Below, one piece after another: positions 54,487 through 64,000 of a stretch of 64,000 bases of DNA. Under the pieces are notes generated by a model. That model was not told the origin of the DNA. It ran no database searches and was given only the letters and a program-made list of their open reading frames with translations. Within the stretch, counting starts at the first letter, position 1, and each line of letters starts with the position of its first letter. Origin of the DNA: Lepidonotus clava (taxonomy: Eukaryota; Annelida; Polychaeta; Phyllodocida; Polynoidae); assembly GCA_936440205.1 (NCBI GenBank), contig OW387145.1, positions 28,461,075-28,525,074 of the forward strand, given 5' to 3'. The position numbers were made by a program, and so were the translations under genes.

Positions 54487-55800
54487 AAATTTCAAAAGTA
54501 TGGTTTTAGGGGCGAAATTTCAGTATTTGCTATGAAATATATATGTCTTCAGAAGAACGACCAGAAGTCATTGTCTTACATCAGTATTCTAATTTTTTTA
54601 TAGTCTAACAAAGATGACATACATAAGCCTTAGCCTATAGGCCTCCGTTGAAAATTTTATTTTGTGGGAGTGTAGATGCAGGTGTCCATGCTATTTGTCC
54701 AATTAAATAGTCATGTCTATCTTCTTTTTTTTTGTATAGGCCTATTTGCAAGTTAATTAAAATAAAAAGTTCAAGCTGCATATTGGATTTCACAAGCTGC
54801 ATATTGGATTTCACAATGCTCTATACAATTTGCCCATGCATGTCGTATTTCAAAACCGGTATATAAGATATAGCCTACAATAGATAGAATTAGTTGTGAA
54901 AGTAAAAGCAGGCAGTAAATTTTCCAGGAGTTGGGGACCTGAAGTAGACGTAATCCGTTTAATCAAGACATAAATAACGGCAGGGTATCGGCCTAAGGTG
55001 GGAGGGGGGCGGGGGAGATGGCAAGACGCCCTCCTCAAGGAATTTATTTTAGTTGTTCCACCTCTTTCTGCATCTATAAAAAATCTTCCCTCTCCCTCTT
55101 TCTTTTTTCTTTTTGTTGGCCTCCCCCCCCATCCACATCCACCCCCCCCCTCCGGCCTGGATCCGCCAACGCAATAGACCTGTCCACTTTGCCAGCTAGC
55201 CCACCCCTTATTTCTATGATATCAACATTTTTAGAAAAATGTTCATCATAAATGATTCACAGTTATTGTCCTAGTACTATTACCCAGAACTAAACTTTAT
55301 AAGCTTTTACTTTCAATATGATGTTAAATATGTAGCTGTAGGACTGGAAAGCAAAAATGGCATCTTCCCATAGGGAACAGTGTTTAAGCCTTTCAGCTTT
55401 GCTCACAATGTCCAACCCTAAAATCACAAAAACATAACTTATTTTGTTTCACCTAAAATGGAGGTATTTACCTAATTGAGAGAAAATAATAATTCATCCT
55501 CATTTATCATCACCTATTGACTTAGAAAACATAAGTACTAACTCATTCACTCAGATTTGTGTTAGTGCCTGACTTTGCAAAAACTGCAATTAGGCCTATG
55601 TCTGACCTCTGTATTATGCCAGCAATACATCCCAAGGTGGACAGGTATATCAATATGCATGCAGGCCTGCTCTACGTTAGTCAATAAATATTCTTAGACC
55701 TATTCCTATTTGTATTCGTAATCAAGAGTAGGCCTACAATACATTACGACTTTAGTTAGCTCAAATCCCGCTCAAATTGAATCCAAATTCACGACTTCGC
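54487..55800. other. intergenic DNA upstream of PGM3
   Basis: No gene recognised. A C/T-rich stretch lies at 55,085-55,160. The last ~130 bases before the PGM3 start become GC- and CpG-richer. Confidence 0.4.
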
Positions 55801-55925
55801 AGGGCACGACACATGTTATCCGGTGCCTGTCCTTTGTGGCGGGAAAACGACGTCCGACCGAGAACCAGCCAGTCGAGCTCTCCAATCACATCGGTGAAAT
55901 TGTCACTTACACTTCCGGCGACAAC
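55801..55925 (+). promoter_or_regulatory. 5' flank / 5' UTR of PGM3
   Basis: GC-richer segment directly upstream of the ATG with no TATA box, consistent with a housekeeping promoter. The frame is open upstream of ATG 55926 but has no earlier ATG in this segment. Confidence 0.4.
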
Positions 55926-56026
55926 ATGGAACGTCTCGTAGCAGAAGTCAGCCGGGTGGCACAGTCAAAACATCCTCGTATCAATGATAAAGTTATCCAG
56001 TATGGCACAGCTGGATTCAGAACAAA
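55926..56026 (+). CDS. PGM3: PGM3 exon 1
   Basis: From the ATG to donor ACAAA|GTAAGT. Encodes [20 protein letters not shown] then [14 protein letters not shown], the conserved first strand of the mutase. Ends in phase 2; the split Lys codon is completed by exon 2. Confidence 0.93.
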
Positions 56027-59000
56027 GTAAGTACATTGGTTTATGTGTTGTGCAGCAGAATTAGTCAGGAATGTCTCTGGTAAATGAGGATAGCTTTCTA
56101 CGGCCTACGTGGCCGGAGACGATCGACCGCCCGAGCCCGACTACACTTGGTCCGGGACTGGAGTGGAGTGAGAGAGGCCGAGGCTGGAGTACTACTTGAA
56201 TCATGAAACACTTCATATGTACAGATAGCACAGCACAGGATGAAAGCAGCTTTGTCATTTCTTTCAGGGAATAACTTTGGTCAATATATTATAGTTGACA
56301 AACGTAGCTGACAAACGTACCTGCAATGTTAGATGTGATTGATTCAAAACTGAATTTTTCACTTTTATTGTATTTGTTACAAATATCCTATTTAAATAAA
56401 TAATGTGTCTTTTTTGTGTGCGGCATGCCGACAGTCAAAATTCATTTTGAGCGAAATGTCTCTAAAATTTCAATTTGAAGCCTTCCATTTTATCTCATGA
56501 AAAAACTTTTGGGATATTTTAAAGAATTATTTTTCTCATTTCTGCATTTATTATATAAATTAAAAAGGACCACAAAAGGCACGGTTACAAATCTGAAACC
56601 CACTCCATCAATAACATTATTGCTAACAGTAGTGCACATGAAAGGTTTTGAATATATCCCTTAGAGATCTATGCTTAACCAGTAAGAGAGATAGCCACAT
56701 TTATGATTTGGATATAGATGTTAAAATCATATTGTTGTATTTAAGCTTCACTCATTCACTTTTTTCATAAATCAATAAAAAAAAATTACATCATTGTAGA
56801 CCAATTAAGAACATGTTTCACTTTAAATGTTGCTTGTATTCTTCAAATAATCCTAGGAGTGAGTGAGGGATGGATGTTTTACGCTGTACCCACAGTCAGG
56901 GTAATTTTCACGATGAAAACAAGTTAGGACAAATTCTGACACATGTTTTGACATGGTCAGTCTTTCTCATATCTATGAGATGAGGATGGCAGGACAGGCA
57001 AAGAGCATGGGATCAAAACCTGGAAATCATTTTGTACCTCAAATCTTAGTTAACCCAGACACCATCTGGGAATCAAACCCAATGAACCACTTGGTCAGTG
57101 CTGGTCCCCCCCTATTGCTTTTTACGATCAGCAGGGGCTACTGGGGGCCTATATTCTTTCCAGGACTCAGGAGCAGAAGCCCCACCCTGGTACCCCCACA
57201 GGGGAGGAATTAAGGAAGAGAATAACACAGATGCAATGAATCACGCAGAACCCACCATTCTATCCATGAGCTTTCCTTTAACTTTTGGTGCTTAAAGAGT
57301 GGTTCTTTTTATTCTTTTTTTGTTTTTTCTTTTGCCTTGGTTTTTTTAAAAACTATTTTTGCCCTTTTTTATTCATGCTGTATTTATACAAGATACAATT
57401 AAAACTCAGTGTCTAGTCTCCCATTACGTTCCTGTTCACATACACATTACAATAGATAGTTATCAAAAGATGCAGGCGACTGTCAGAACCTGCGAACATA
57501 AAAATATATTTACAAGCTAATTGATAGTATTAGATGAGATTTTATGAGTGAACAGATTAGATGTATATCATTCCATTTATCAAATATATCGTAAGCCTGA
57601 GGAGGAAATCATTTATAATTATATCCTACTCTGGAATTCATCGAGTACCTATATCTATATGCATACGTTGTCAATTAGAATAACAAATAATTCTATGCGT
57701 TCTCATGGTGTCTAATCTTATTTTACTTTAAAGGACATACGTAGTGGATTTTCCCTCGTATCCATGTGTAACTATCGGTAGGTTGTATAGTCACTGATAA
57801 CTAGCTAGGTAACCCTATGATCTGCGATTATCAGTGAAGTGTGCATACATGAAAAGTGAAGTAGGTTGTGTTATCTCAGACGGCCACTCAGACCCTTGGC
57901 AACGGTGAGATTTCCTACCGTTTTTATGTCTCATGCAAAGAAAGTTTAGAAGTAGACTTTTGTACGGCTCGACATTAGGGTGAGCTTTCATGACAATGGC
58001 AGGTGGCAACTTGAAATGGGCCAGATAAATCCTGACATGTACCTGTACGTCTAGGCAGGTAGAATACTTGTTTAGATCAAGAAGTCTGATATATCCTATA
58101 TAAGTTTCATAACATTAATAATTTTCTAGGGGATATAATTTTACTACAATTTCTTGTAATTTCTTAACCCGGTCTGAGATTTTTAGATAGACCTTTTGAT
58201 TTGTTTTGTACTACATGATAAATATATCGACTAGGCTGTCCAGTGGACACGCTAAGGGTCTTGTCTGGATGTTCAGGGGAGGGAGGGGAGATCATGTACT
58301 GGACACCTTGGGCGCTGGATTTGGTGAGCCATGCAACAGACAGGCACTAACAGATCCCTAATGTTGAGTCCTATTCTGAAGGAAAGCATTGCTTTGCCAG
58401 AATAAGGCACTCCACCTATCCTGTCATAAATCTAGCTTCGATACAATGAACCAATCTGTATTGAATACACCTATGTTATTGAGAGTATGTCTTAAGTAGA
58501 TGTTGTCAGTTCATAGAATCTTTCACTTTTTGCATTTTTACAATTTTTAAGCATGAGGAATCTATCCAAGAGCAAAATCCCGTATAATTTGATGTAAGTG
58601 AAGATCCATGTAATTCAAACCACTGTTAAGCCCTTGGATTTTCTTATTTGTTCTTAAATGTCATATCAACAGAAAGCACGTTTTAAAAAAAACCTGATCG
58701 TGGATGATTATCCCCAGTCTTGTTTACGTATACAAAATCGATTATCAATTCACGTTCCAATAAAAAATCACACATTGATATCCTACATTTCAGGGCGTGC
58801 GACCTGGACCATGTCCTCTATCGGATGGGCCTGCTTGCCGTGCTCAGGTCAAAGGTCAAACAAGGTAGGACTGTTTGTCATCCACTCAGCATTGAACCAT
58901 ATGTAGACTGCAGTCTTATAAGGATATCCTGCATCCAAACTGCACACATGTGTCCCACTGCTGTTGGCAGCCATCTGCCACCGGTGACAAACACGTTCCC

Positions 59001-62000
59001 AGGTGCGGCGTCAGACACTTGTCCCCTGCACAGACCTTGACTGGAGTGTCTCAACCATGTGCGGGATGATGACTCGTTACGTTACGTGTAGACGCGAATT
59101 TTCATAGATTCCGCACATATGTCATACCCATTTTGCCCACGCCACTGTGGGAACCTAATCGAACTAAGCTCAGATGTAACAGTTTGAGCTATGCCTAGGA
59201 TAAAAATATATAAATCGGTTGATTTTCAAAAAACATTTACAACAAACTTTTTCCACGATAAGCATTATTCCCTAGATACTAGAGTATCCCCTTTTAAATT
59301 TAGATATCTGGTATATGTATTTTCATTTTGACTCCCAACTTCATTTGTAAGAAGAATACGTATATGCAATCTGATGACTTAATTGCCAGCCTATCAATGA
59401 TCCATATTGTTCGTAATAAATATTATGATTAAAAGTAAATTGCATTATACATTCTCCCTCAGCCGTGATCGGAGTTATGATCACCGCCTCCCACAACCCG
59501 GAGGAGGACAATGGAGTCAAGCTGGTCGACCCCCTTGGGGAGATGCTGGAGGTATCCTGGGAGAGCCACGCCACCAAACTCGCCAATGTCACGTATGTAA
59601 AACGTCAATATTTTGTACACACCCTGTATTGTGAATTAAATATGGTAATGTTTGAGTTGCCCTCCGAAGATTTGTAACTCTCTAGGACAGTTTATCGTAT
59701 TGGCTGAAAATGGATAACTTTATTGAATAAAACACGAAAGTCTGATATATAATATAACAACACGCCCTTTGATGAATTCTTTTCAATACGCTGTTTACTT
59801 CCTGCTTCGGGCGATTATGTACTTCGGCCACCCTCTTGACACGCATAGCTCAAAGAAAAACGTATGTGATATATCTTGTGGATCAAAGATCCATGAAATT
59901 GAGCGTACTGAATAGAGCAGCCTAAAGCCCTAATTATACTATGCGACGGGTCCATGTTCGCGTTTTTTTTTCCCAATACGAACACTTCGCTTTCAGGTCA
60001 TATTACACTTCACGTCAGACCTAACGCGAAATATATTATACTATGCGTTTTTGCAAGCGTTTGGGATCGCGTTGGGTCACCTTACCCAACATGAATACAT
60101 GAGAAACTTTTTTCTATATTATGAGAAACATTTTTCTATATTACACTTCGCGTTGGGTGTACAGATTCGCGTTTGCTTTTCACGTCGGCAAAAACGCGTT
60201 TGAAACGACCCAAACGCGAACCAGCCGACACATAGTATAATACCGCCTTAATGCAAAGAATTCTTTTTTGACAAGCTGTATTATTTGTAGAGGCACACGT
60301 ATATATAATGGATTATAATGATATATATGATTTTATTGTCACTTAAAAAAAGGGACATTCCAAGCACATTTCTAAACGTATGTATTGAGATCAAATGTGT
60401 TGTTACATGTAGCATGTTTGCTTTTTGTCTCAGAGATGCCAACCTTGGGGCCTGTGTGCGTCAACTAGTGGAAGTAATCGGGCTCACTGACATAGATGCC
60501 CCCGCCCAGGTCGTCTTTGCACGGGACACAAGGTGAGATGTTCTTAGATACTGATAACTCTAAGGGTATGGGGCCTGTACGCACATTTAAAAAAAACCCG
60601 GACCCCCCACCCCCCCTTGGGCAAAAATAAGCATTTAATTTGTACTAGAACGTACGCACATTTTCAAAAATCTCAGACCCCCTCCCCCCATGATGCGTAC
60701 ATACTTAATGGAAGGCCTCCGTCTCTAGTGTTTTAGCTAGAGGTTTGATATCAAAAGATGATAATAGTCTTTAGCGCATACCTTTATAGACCTTTTGCAG
60801 ACGTAGTTTCTTGGACCTCTTTTTTATGATCACCATAATCACATGAGTATTCAGTTTGTCTGAAATATAATTTATAAGTCTTTAATTATGAAAATTGTAT
60901 ATTGTGATATCATAAGTATGCGTGAGATAAAATCTGTATAAATATATGTTCTATTCTATTCTATTTAAATTTTGAATGATAACTATTGAAATTTTATCAC
61001 CAATATAATCACTCCCAGTCCATTTTTATGAGCTGTAAATGGAGAAATGGAGCTTTACTGTACTTTAAGAAGAGAATTAGAAAATAGTAGCTAATTTCGA
61101 TTTACGGACACCAGCCAACCAGTAGGTTTCATGAACGAGGAAGCATGCTGTATAACAGTGTGTTGTTACAGCACATTCTGTTTGCAGCCACCTTTATGAT
61201 TATACCAAATCCGGGATGGATCTAAACTTCAGGAAAAATAGCGTTGGTTTTTAATGGGAAGCCAGTTTATGATTTGACCATATTGGCAGGCCGAGCAGTG
61301 AGCACCTGGCGGCGGCGCTACAGGACGGAGTGGTGACCTTAGAGACCCGGTACAAAGACTACGGAGTGTTGACCACTCCCCAGCTCCACTACATGGTGCG
61401 CTGCATCAACACCAACAACCTCTACGGCCAACCCACCGAAGAGGGCTACTATGAAAAGTTAGGGGAGGCTTTCAATAAGCTGCGACCAGGGGTAGGTACA
61501 TTGAAATAATGTTGATATAAATAGAAATAAAGACACAAATGTAGCATCATTAGTGTTATTGCTCATTGTTATCGCAGAAAGGCCCGTGTGTATGAAAAAT
61601 GAGGAATTGATAACAAAAAAGACATAATAATAATATTAATCATCTAAGGAGACTAGTAAACAGACGTATCACCGAGGTTGCCAATGAGATATTTCAAGAT
61701 GAAAAAAAAGTATACGATTTATCAAGTCTCATTTTCTGATATTATCTTTTAGGCCGGAGCTAATGGCCAGTACACGCCCACCCTCCTCCTCGACTGTGCC
61801 AACGGGGTCGGCGCCCTCAAGATCAAAGAACAAATGAAGAAGATAAAGGGTCTGGACATCAATGCGTGTAAGGACGGCACGGACGGCAAACTCAACGATA
61901 AGGTAATGAGCATCAATAAGGGCCCGAATTGATAGATGCAGATTAACCTTGGTTTGAAGGATGCAAATTGAGTAACGGTGCACCTTTTTACATCTTAGTG

Positions 62001-63030
62001 GAATATCTAAGGTTATACAGAATATTTGTCAGAATCGATATCATTCATCCAGTTTCCAGTTACATCTCACTTATCGTCACCTATACCGCATACGGGAGAG
62101 GTCCAGTGGGCGCCGCCATGTTGCATGATGGAGAGACTTGATAGGCGAGAAGTTGTGCTTGCCCACCATAGGCAGTGACGCCAAAGGTGTGCTCATGCTC
62201 GGAGGTGGACTCCCTAATACAGTATAGGTATTGAGGTCCTTCGGGGATGGCCGGTAGCGATCATAATGAAGGTTAATCGCCCTCGACGATGGTACAAAAG
62301 ACATTGTCTAGATCATACGTATCACCTCATAAAATGCTGAGTATAAATACGCTGTAGGTATCGACCTCATGTATCGTTTACAAGTATTTTGTGTAATTAT
62401 GATTATTTTTCTCCTAGTGCGGTGCAGACTTCGTCAAAGTTCAACAACGTGCTCCAGAAGGTAAGCGCAACAAATACCGTCATATGAAATAAGGGACGAA
62501 GGTGGGATTGGGATGCCAGAGGGCCAAGGTCACATCCTTTTCCGTTCTTTTTTTTAAGGATATTAATGATAAAAAAAGGGGAAATATTGTAGGTGCGCAC
62601 TAGAAAAATCTCCGTTAAGAACTGAAATTATATTGACTTGACCAAAGTACATTACTGATGATAAACGTCATTGATTCAGCCAATTTGGTATATTATGCGG
62701 CGCAGTTCCCATGAAAAACACACAAATGAAATGATAATATTTTGTTTATAATTTTTGTAGATAAAATAAGTTTGGTCTTCTGTCTGATGAGTTCAGTCTG
62801 GTAAAAGAACCCTAAAGGGTTGGCCGGACGTTAAACTAATCCCACGAACAATTCTGATGAGTTAATTAAGTTTAACATGAAATATTATTTTCATGATACA
62901 ATGACGTCAGTCAGTCAGATATAATATCCAGTAACTTCTTTTCATTTAGGTATGATCATCAGCCCTGGTGATCGCTGCGCCTCTTTTGATGGAGATGCAG
63001 ATAGGATCGTTTATTACTACACAGATAAAG
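55926..63030 (+). CDS. PGM3: phosphoacetylglucosamine mutase, N-terminal half (8 exons)
   Basis: Converts GlcNAc-6-P to GlcNAc-1-P, the step before UDP-GlcNAc synthesis; a cytosolic enzyme of the alpha-D-phosphohexomutase family. Exons: 55926-56026, 58794-58864, 59463-59592, 60434-60532, 61290-61491, 61753-61902, 62418-62460 and 62950-63030, all GT-AG with matching phases. They total 877 bases, or 292 codons, against about 542 residues in human; the rest lies beyond the right edge. Recognisable in order: [27 protein letters not shown], the phosphoserine loop [65 protein letters not shown] and the metal-binding loop [13 protein letters not shown]. The start ATG 55926 ([13 protein letters not shown]) gives an N-terminus close to the family length. 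Confidence 0.96.
56856..57111 (-). mobile_element. tRNA-derived SINE in PGM3 intron 1
   Basis: On the minus strand, a shortened tRNA-like head has A-box-like GACCAAGTGG and B-box GGGTTTGATTCCC (57,062-57,081 region). The 3' part ends in CAGCGTAAAACATCC and CCTCACTCACTCC near 56,860. The GCGTAAAAC box plus CTCACT tail is a form I associate with gastropod/mollusc SINEs. Confidence 0.65.
57880..58045 (-). repeat. possible diverged SINE fragment
   Basis: On the minus strand the pattern ATGTCAGGATTT...ATGAAAGCTCACCCTAATGT parallels the 3' half of the neighbouring SINE (GTGTCAGAATTT...GTGAAAATTACCCTGACTGT). Similarity is by eye and weak. Confidence 0.3.
58794..58864 (+). CDS. PGM3: PGM3 exon 2
   Basis: 71 bases. 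Acceptor TTTCAG, donor CAAG|GTAGGA. Encodes (K)[20 protein letters not shown] then VKQ, matching the helix after GTAGFRTK in the family. Confidence 0.94.
58865..59462 (+). other. PGM3 intron 2
   Basis: 598 bp, nothing recognised. Acceptor TCTCCCTCAG. Confidence 0.8.
59463..59592 (+). CDS. PGM3: PGM3 exon 3 (phosphoserine loop)
   Basis: 130 bases. Encodes [40 protein letters not shown] and ANV. TASHNP carries the serine that is phosphorylated during catalysis. Donor GTCAC|GTATGT. Confidence 0.96.
59593..60433 (+). other. PGM3 intron 3
   Basis: 841 bp; contains the MITE at 59923-60251. Acceptor TTTTTGTCTCAG. Confidence 0.85.
59923..60251. mobile_element. PIF/Harbinger-like MITE in PGM3 intron 3
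   Basis: Termini AGCCCTAATTATACTATGCG (left) and AGGCGGTATTATACTATGTG (complement of the right end) are flanked by TAA (59923-59925, 60249-60251). The element is 323 bp, with internal TTCGCGTT/AACGCGAA motifs repeated in both directions. Non-coding. TAA duplication fits PIF/Harbinger. Confidence 0.75.
60434..60532 (+). CDS. PGM3: PGM3 exon 4
   Basis: 99 bases. Encodes (T)[19 protein letters not shown] then [13 protein letters not shown], ending in phase 2. The last residues are the start of the conserved (G/A)RDTRPS motif. Donor ACAAG|GTGAGA. Confidence 0.94.
60533..61289 (+). other. PGM3 intron 4
   Basis: 757 bp. Contains a C-rich duplicated segment at 60,577-60,690. Acceptor ATATTGGCAG. 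Confidence 0.8.
60565..60718. repeat. C-rich degenerate repeat, possible MITE relic
   Basis: GTACGCACATTT plus A-run plus GACCCCC-C-run occurs twice in direct order (60,577-60,616 and 60,651-60,690). The right flank, GGCCTTCCATTAAGTATGTACG on the complement (60,697-60,718), loosely resembles the termini of the element at 54079. Assignment weak. Confidence 0.35.
61290..61491 (+). CDS. PGM3: PGM3 exon 5
   Basis: 202 bases. Encodes (R)[39 protein letters not shown] and [20 protein letters not shown], then AFNKLRPG. Phase 0 end at donor GGG|GTAGGT. Confidence 0.95.
61753..61902 (+). CDS. PGM3: PGM3 exon 6
   Basis: 150 bases, 50 codons. [40 protein letters not shown] and [10 protein letters not shown]. 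The [10 protein letters not shown] core is family-diagnostic. Flanking introns are 261 and 515 bp. Confidence 0.95.
61903..62417 (+). other. PGM3 intron 6
   Basis: 515 bp, nothing recognised. Acceptor TTTCTCCTAG. Confidence 0.8.
62418..62460 (+). CDS. PGM3: PGM3 exon 7
   Basis: 43 bases, too short to show as a stand-alone frame. Encodes [14 protein letters not shown] and the first base of a Gly codon. Donor GAAG|GTAAGC. It continues NDK from exon 6 into the family motif N-x-x-CGADFVK. Confidence 0.93.
62461..62949 (+). other. PGM3 intron 7
   Basis: 489 bp, nothing recognised. Acceptor TTTCATTTAG. Confidence 0.8.
62950..63030 (+). CDS. PGM3: PGM3 exon 8 (metal-binding loop)
   Basis: 81 bases. 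Encodes (G)[18 protein letters not shown] then [14 protein letters not shown] binds the catalytic Mg2+. Donor AAAG|GTAGGA. The C-terminal half of the enzyme lies outside the window. Confidence 0.95.
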
Positions 63031-63560
63031 GTAGGAGTACTTTTTGTATATACTCTCAACAAATAGAATTGATCGGTTATAAAACAAGGGGTTGGATATT
63101 GTATTTCGTTTACCATTAGTAAACGAAATACTAAACATTATAACAGTAACTGAGATATACTGTCCTACTGTCACATAGACATTTTCTAAGTGATCTTTGT
63201 ATGTTTGAATATTACCCTCGAGAATAGCCATTTTTCCTCTCAGTTTGAATTCAAACTGTCGAAATTATTAACTTCACACCTGATAAAGAGATTTAAAGTC
63301 TTTCAGTTATTCTCTGTTTTCGTCCAGTGGATCACTTCGATAGTTCGATAATTCGGAGTCATAGGTCGTCCCAAAAAGCTGATACCAGCGTAAATATGTA
63401 TGGAGAATGACCAGCAGTCGCTGGTAACCAGCGGAGGGGGGGACACTGTGCTATTTTGTGGTATTGTGAACCTGGTCGGAGAGTGATGGTTTTCTCATAG
63501 AAAATGCCTTGAGAGTGTAGAAATTGTACTAATGGCTTAGTACTTTTAATATATTGTCAT
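63031..63560 (+). other. start of PGM3 intron 8
   Basis: AT-rich intron sequence up to the apparent LTR. No exon recognised. Confidence 0.6.
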
Positions 63561-63562
63561 GT

Positions 63563-64000
63563 TATATAATCCAACAAGGATCAGGCTTAGCAAGTCTACT
63601 TCTAGTCTACTCTTAGAAAGAAATATCTTGCGTTCCTAGCGCCACCTGTTAACCAGTATAAAAGGCGCTGCGAGGTAGGGAGCGAGCAGTTAGTAGTCAC
63701 TTAGTTTTAGTGAGAACATCAGCTAAGTAAGTTTAGCCAAGGAGTTACCTGGAGTAAGTACATCGGCTCCCGTGTAACAGACTGGAGTTTACCAATATCA
63801 ACTACCTCGGACATAGGATTGTGATAGAGCTGAGTACTAGAATGGTCTAGAAGGTGTTGGAGCAACTCGTGTTCTAAATGTGGTTGATTGCTGATAGGAG
63901 ATGGGAGGTGGACTGATGAAGACTTATACATGGTGGCTTTGACTCGGGATGAGATGTTTATTGAATAAAAAACCCTTTCATATTAAGAAGCTCCCTCATC
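63563..64000 (+). mobile_element. LTR of a retroelement, cut by the window edge
   Basis: A possible TGTTATATAATCC start near 63,563, TATAAAAG at 63657-63664 followed by GC-richer leader sequence, and AATAAA at 63964-63969 near the window end. This spacing is typical of an LTR. The end and any internal part are outside, so solo LTR and full element cannot be told apart. It lies in the PGM3 intron in the sense orientation. Family unassigned. Confidence 0.45.

Larger units (their letters stand above)
56027..58793 (+). other. PGM3 intron 1 (2.8 kb)
   Basis: Contains a SINE (56856-57111) and a weaker SINE-like fragment (57,880-58,045). Remainder AT-rich, nothing recognised. Acceptor TACATTTCAG. 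Confidence 0.85.

Noticed and set aside
1-64000. CRISPR arrays, bacterial operons, rRNA or intact tRNA genes
   Set aside because: Searched by eye on both strands; only tRNA-derived SINE heads were seen, and gene structure is clearly eukaryotic.

Overview
The window is metazoan nuclear DNA: two conserved protein genes are split into many short exons by GT-AG introns, most of the rest is AT-rich, and transposon relics are dense. Two tRNA-derived SINEs end in tails of the kind I associate with mollusc SINEs (a GCGTAAAAC box followed by CTCACT repeats, and an ACCAACC run). A mollusc or another lophotrochozoan is therefore my best guess, as inference only.

Layout. 1-6.2 kb holds a SINE, a TTAA-flanked inverted-repeat element and unassigned DNA. 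6.2-29.9 kb (minus strand) is casein kinase I alpha in seven recognisable exons that cover all but about the last 20 residues. Its introns carry a LINE, a hAT-like element, copies of a small dispersed repeat and several GC-rich, motif-dense islands. 30-43 kb is repeat-rich and gene-free: Tc1/mariner-like and TTAA-type MITEs, a 1.9 kb minisatellite of 18-bp units with a PIF/Harbinger-like MITE inside it, scrambled Ty3/gypsy scraps, a 1.85 kb foldback element and a decayed tandem array. 42,970-52,464 is an LTR retroelement with 0.9 kb LTRs and a 4-bp target duplication. 52.5-55.8 kb holds a G-rich MITE. From 55.9 kb (plus strand) eight exons encode the N-terminal half of phosphoacetylglucosamine mutase (PGM3), which runs off the right edge. 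Its last visible intron contains part of another LTR.

The two host genes point towards each other's 5' ends (divergent) but lie 26 kb apart, and nothing suggests shared regulation. The kinase is a cytosolic/nuclear signalling enzyme; the mutase makes GlcNAc-1-P for UDP-GlcNAc.

The most unusual object is the LTR element. It keeps a gag-like start but no recognisable pol. In place of pol it has its own TATA promoter beside CTCF-like sites, a zinc-finger reading frame, a 744-codon frame of unknown function, antisense blocks with canonical short introns, and a series of stem-loops near the 3' LTR that share the loop ACGACC. One stem in that series shows a compensatory base-pair change between repeat units.
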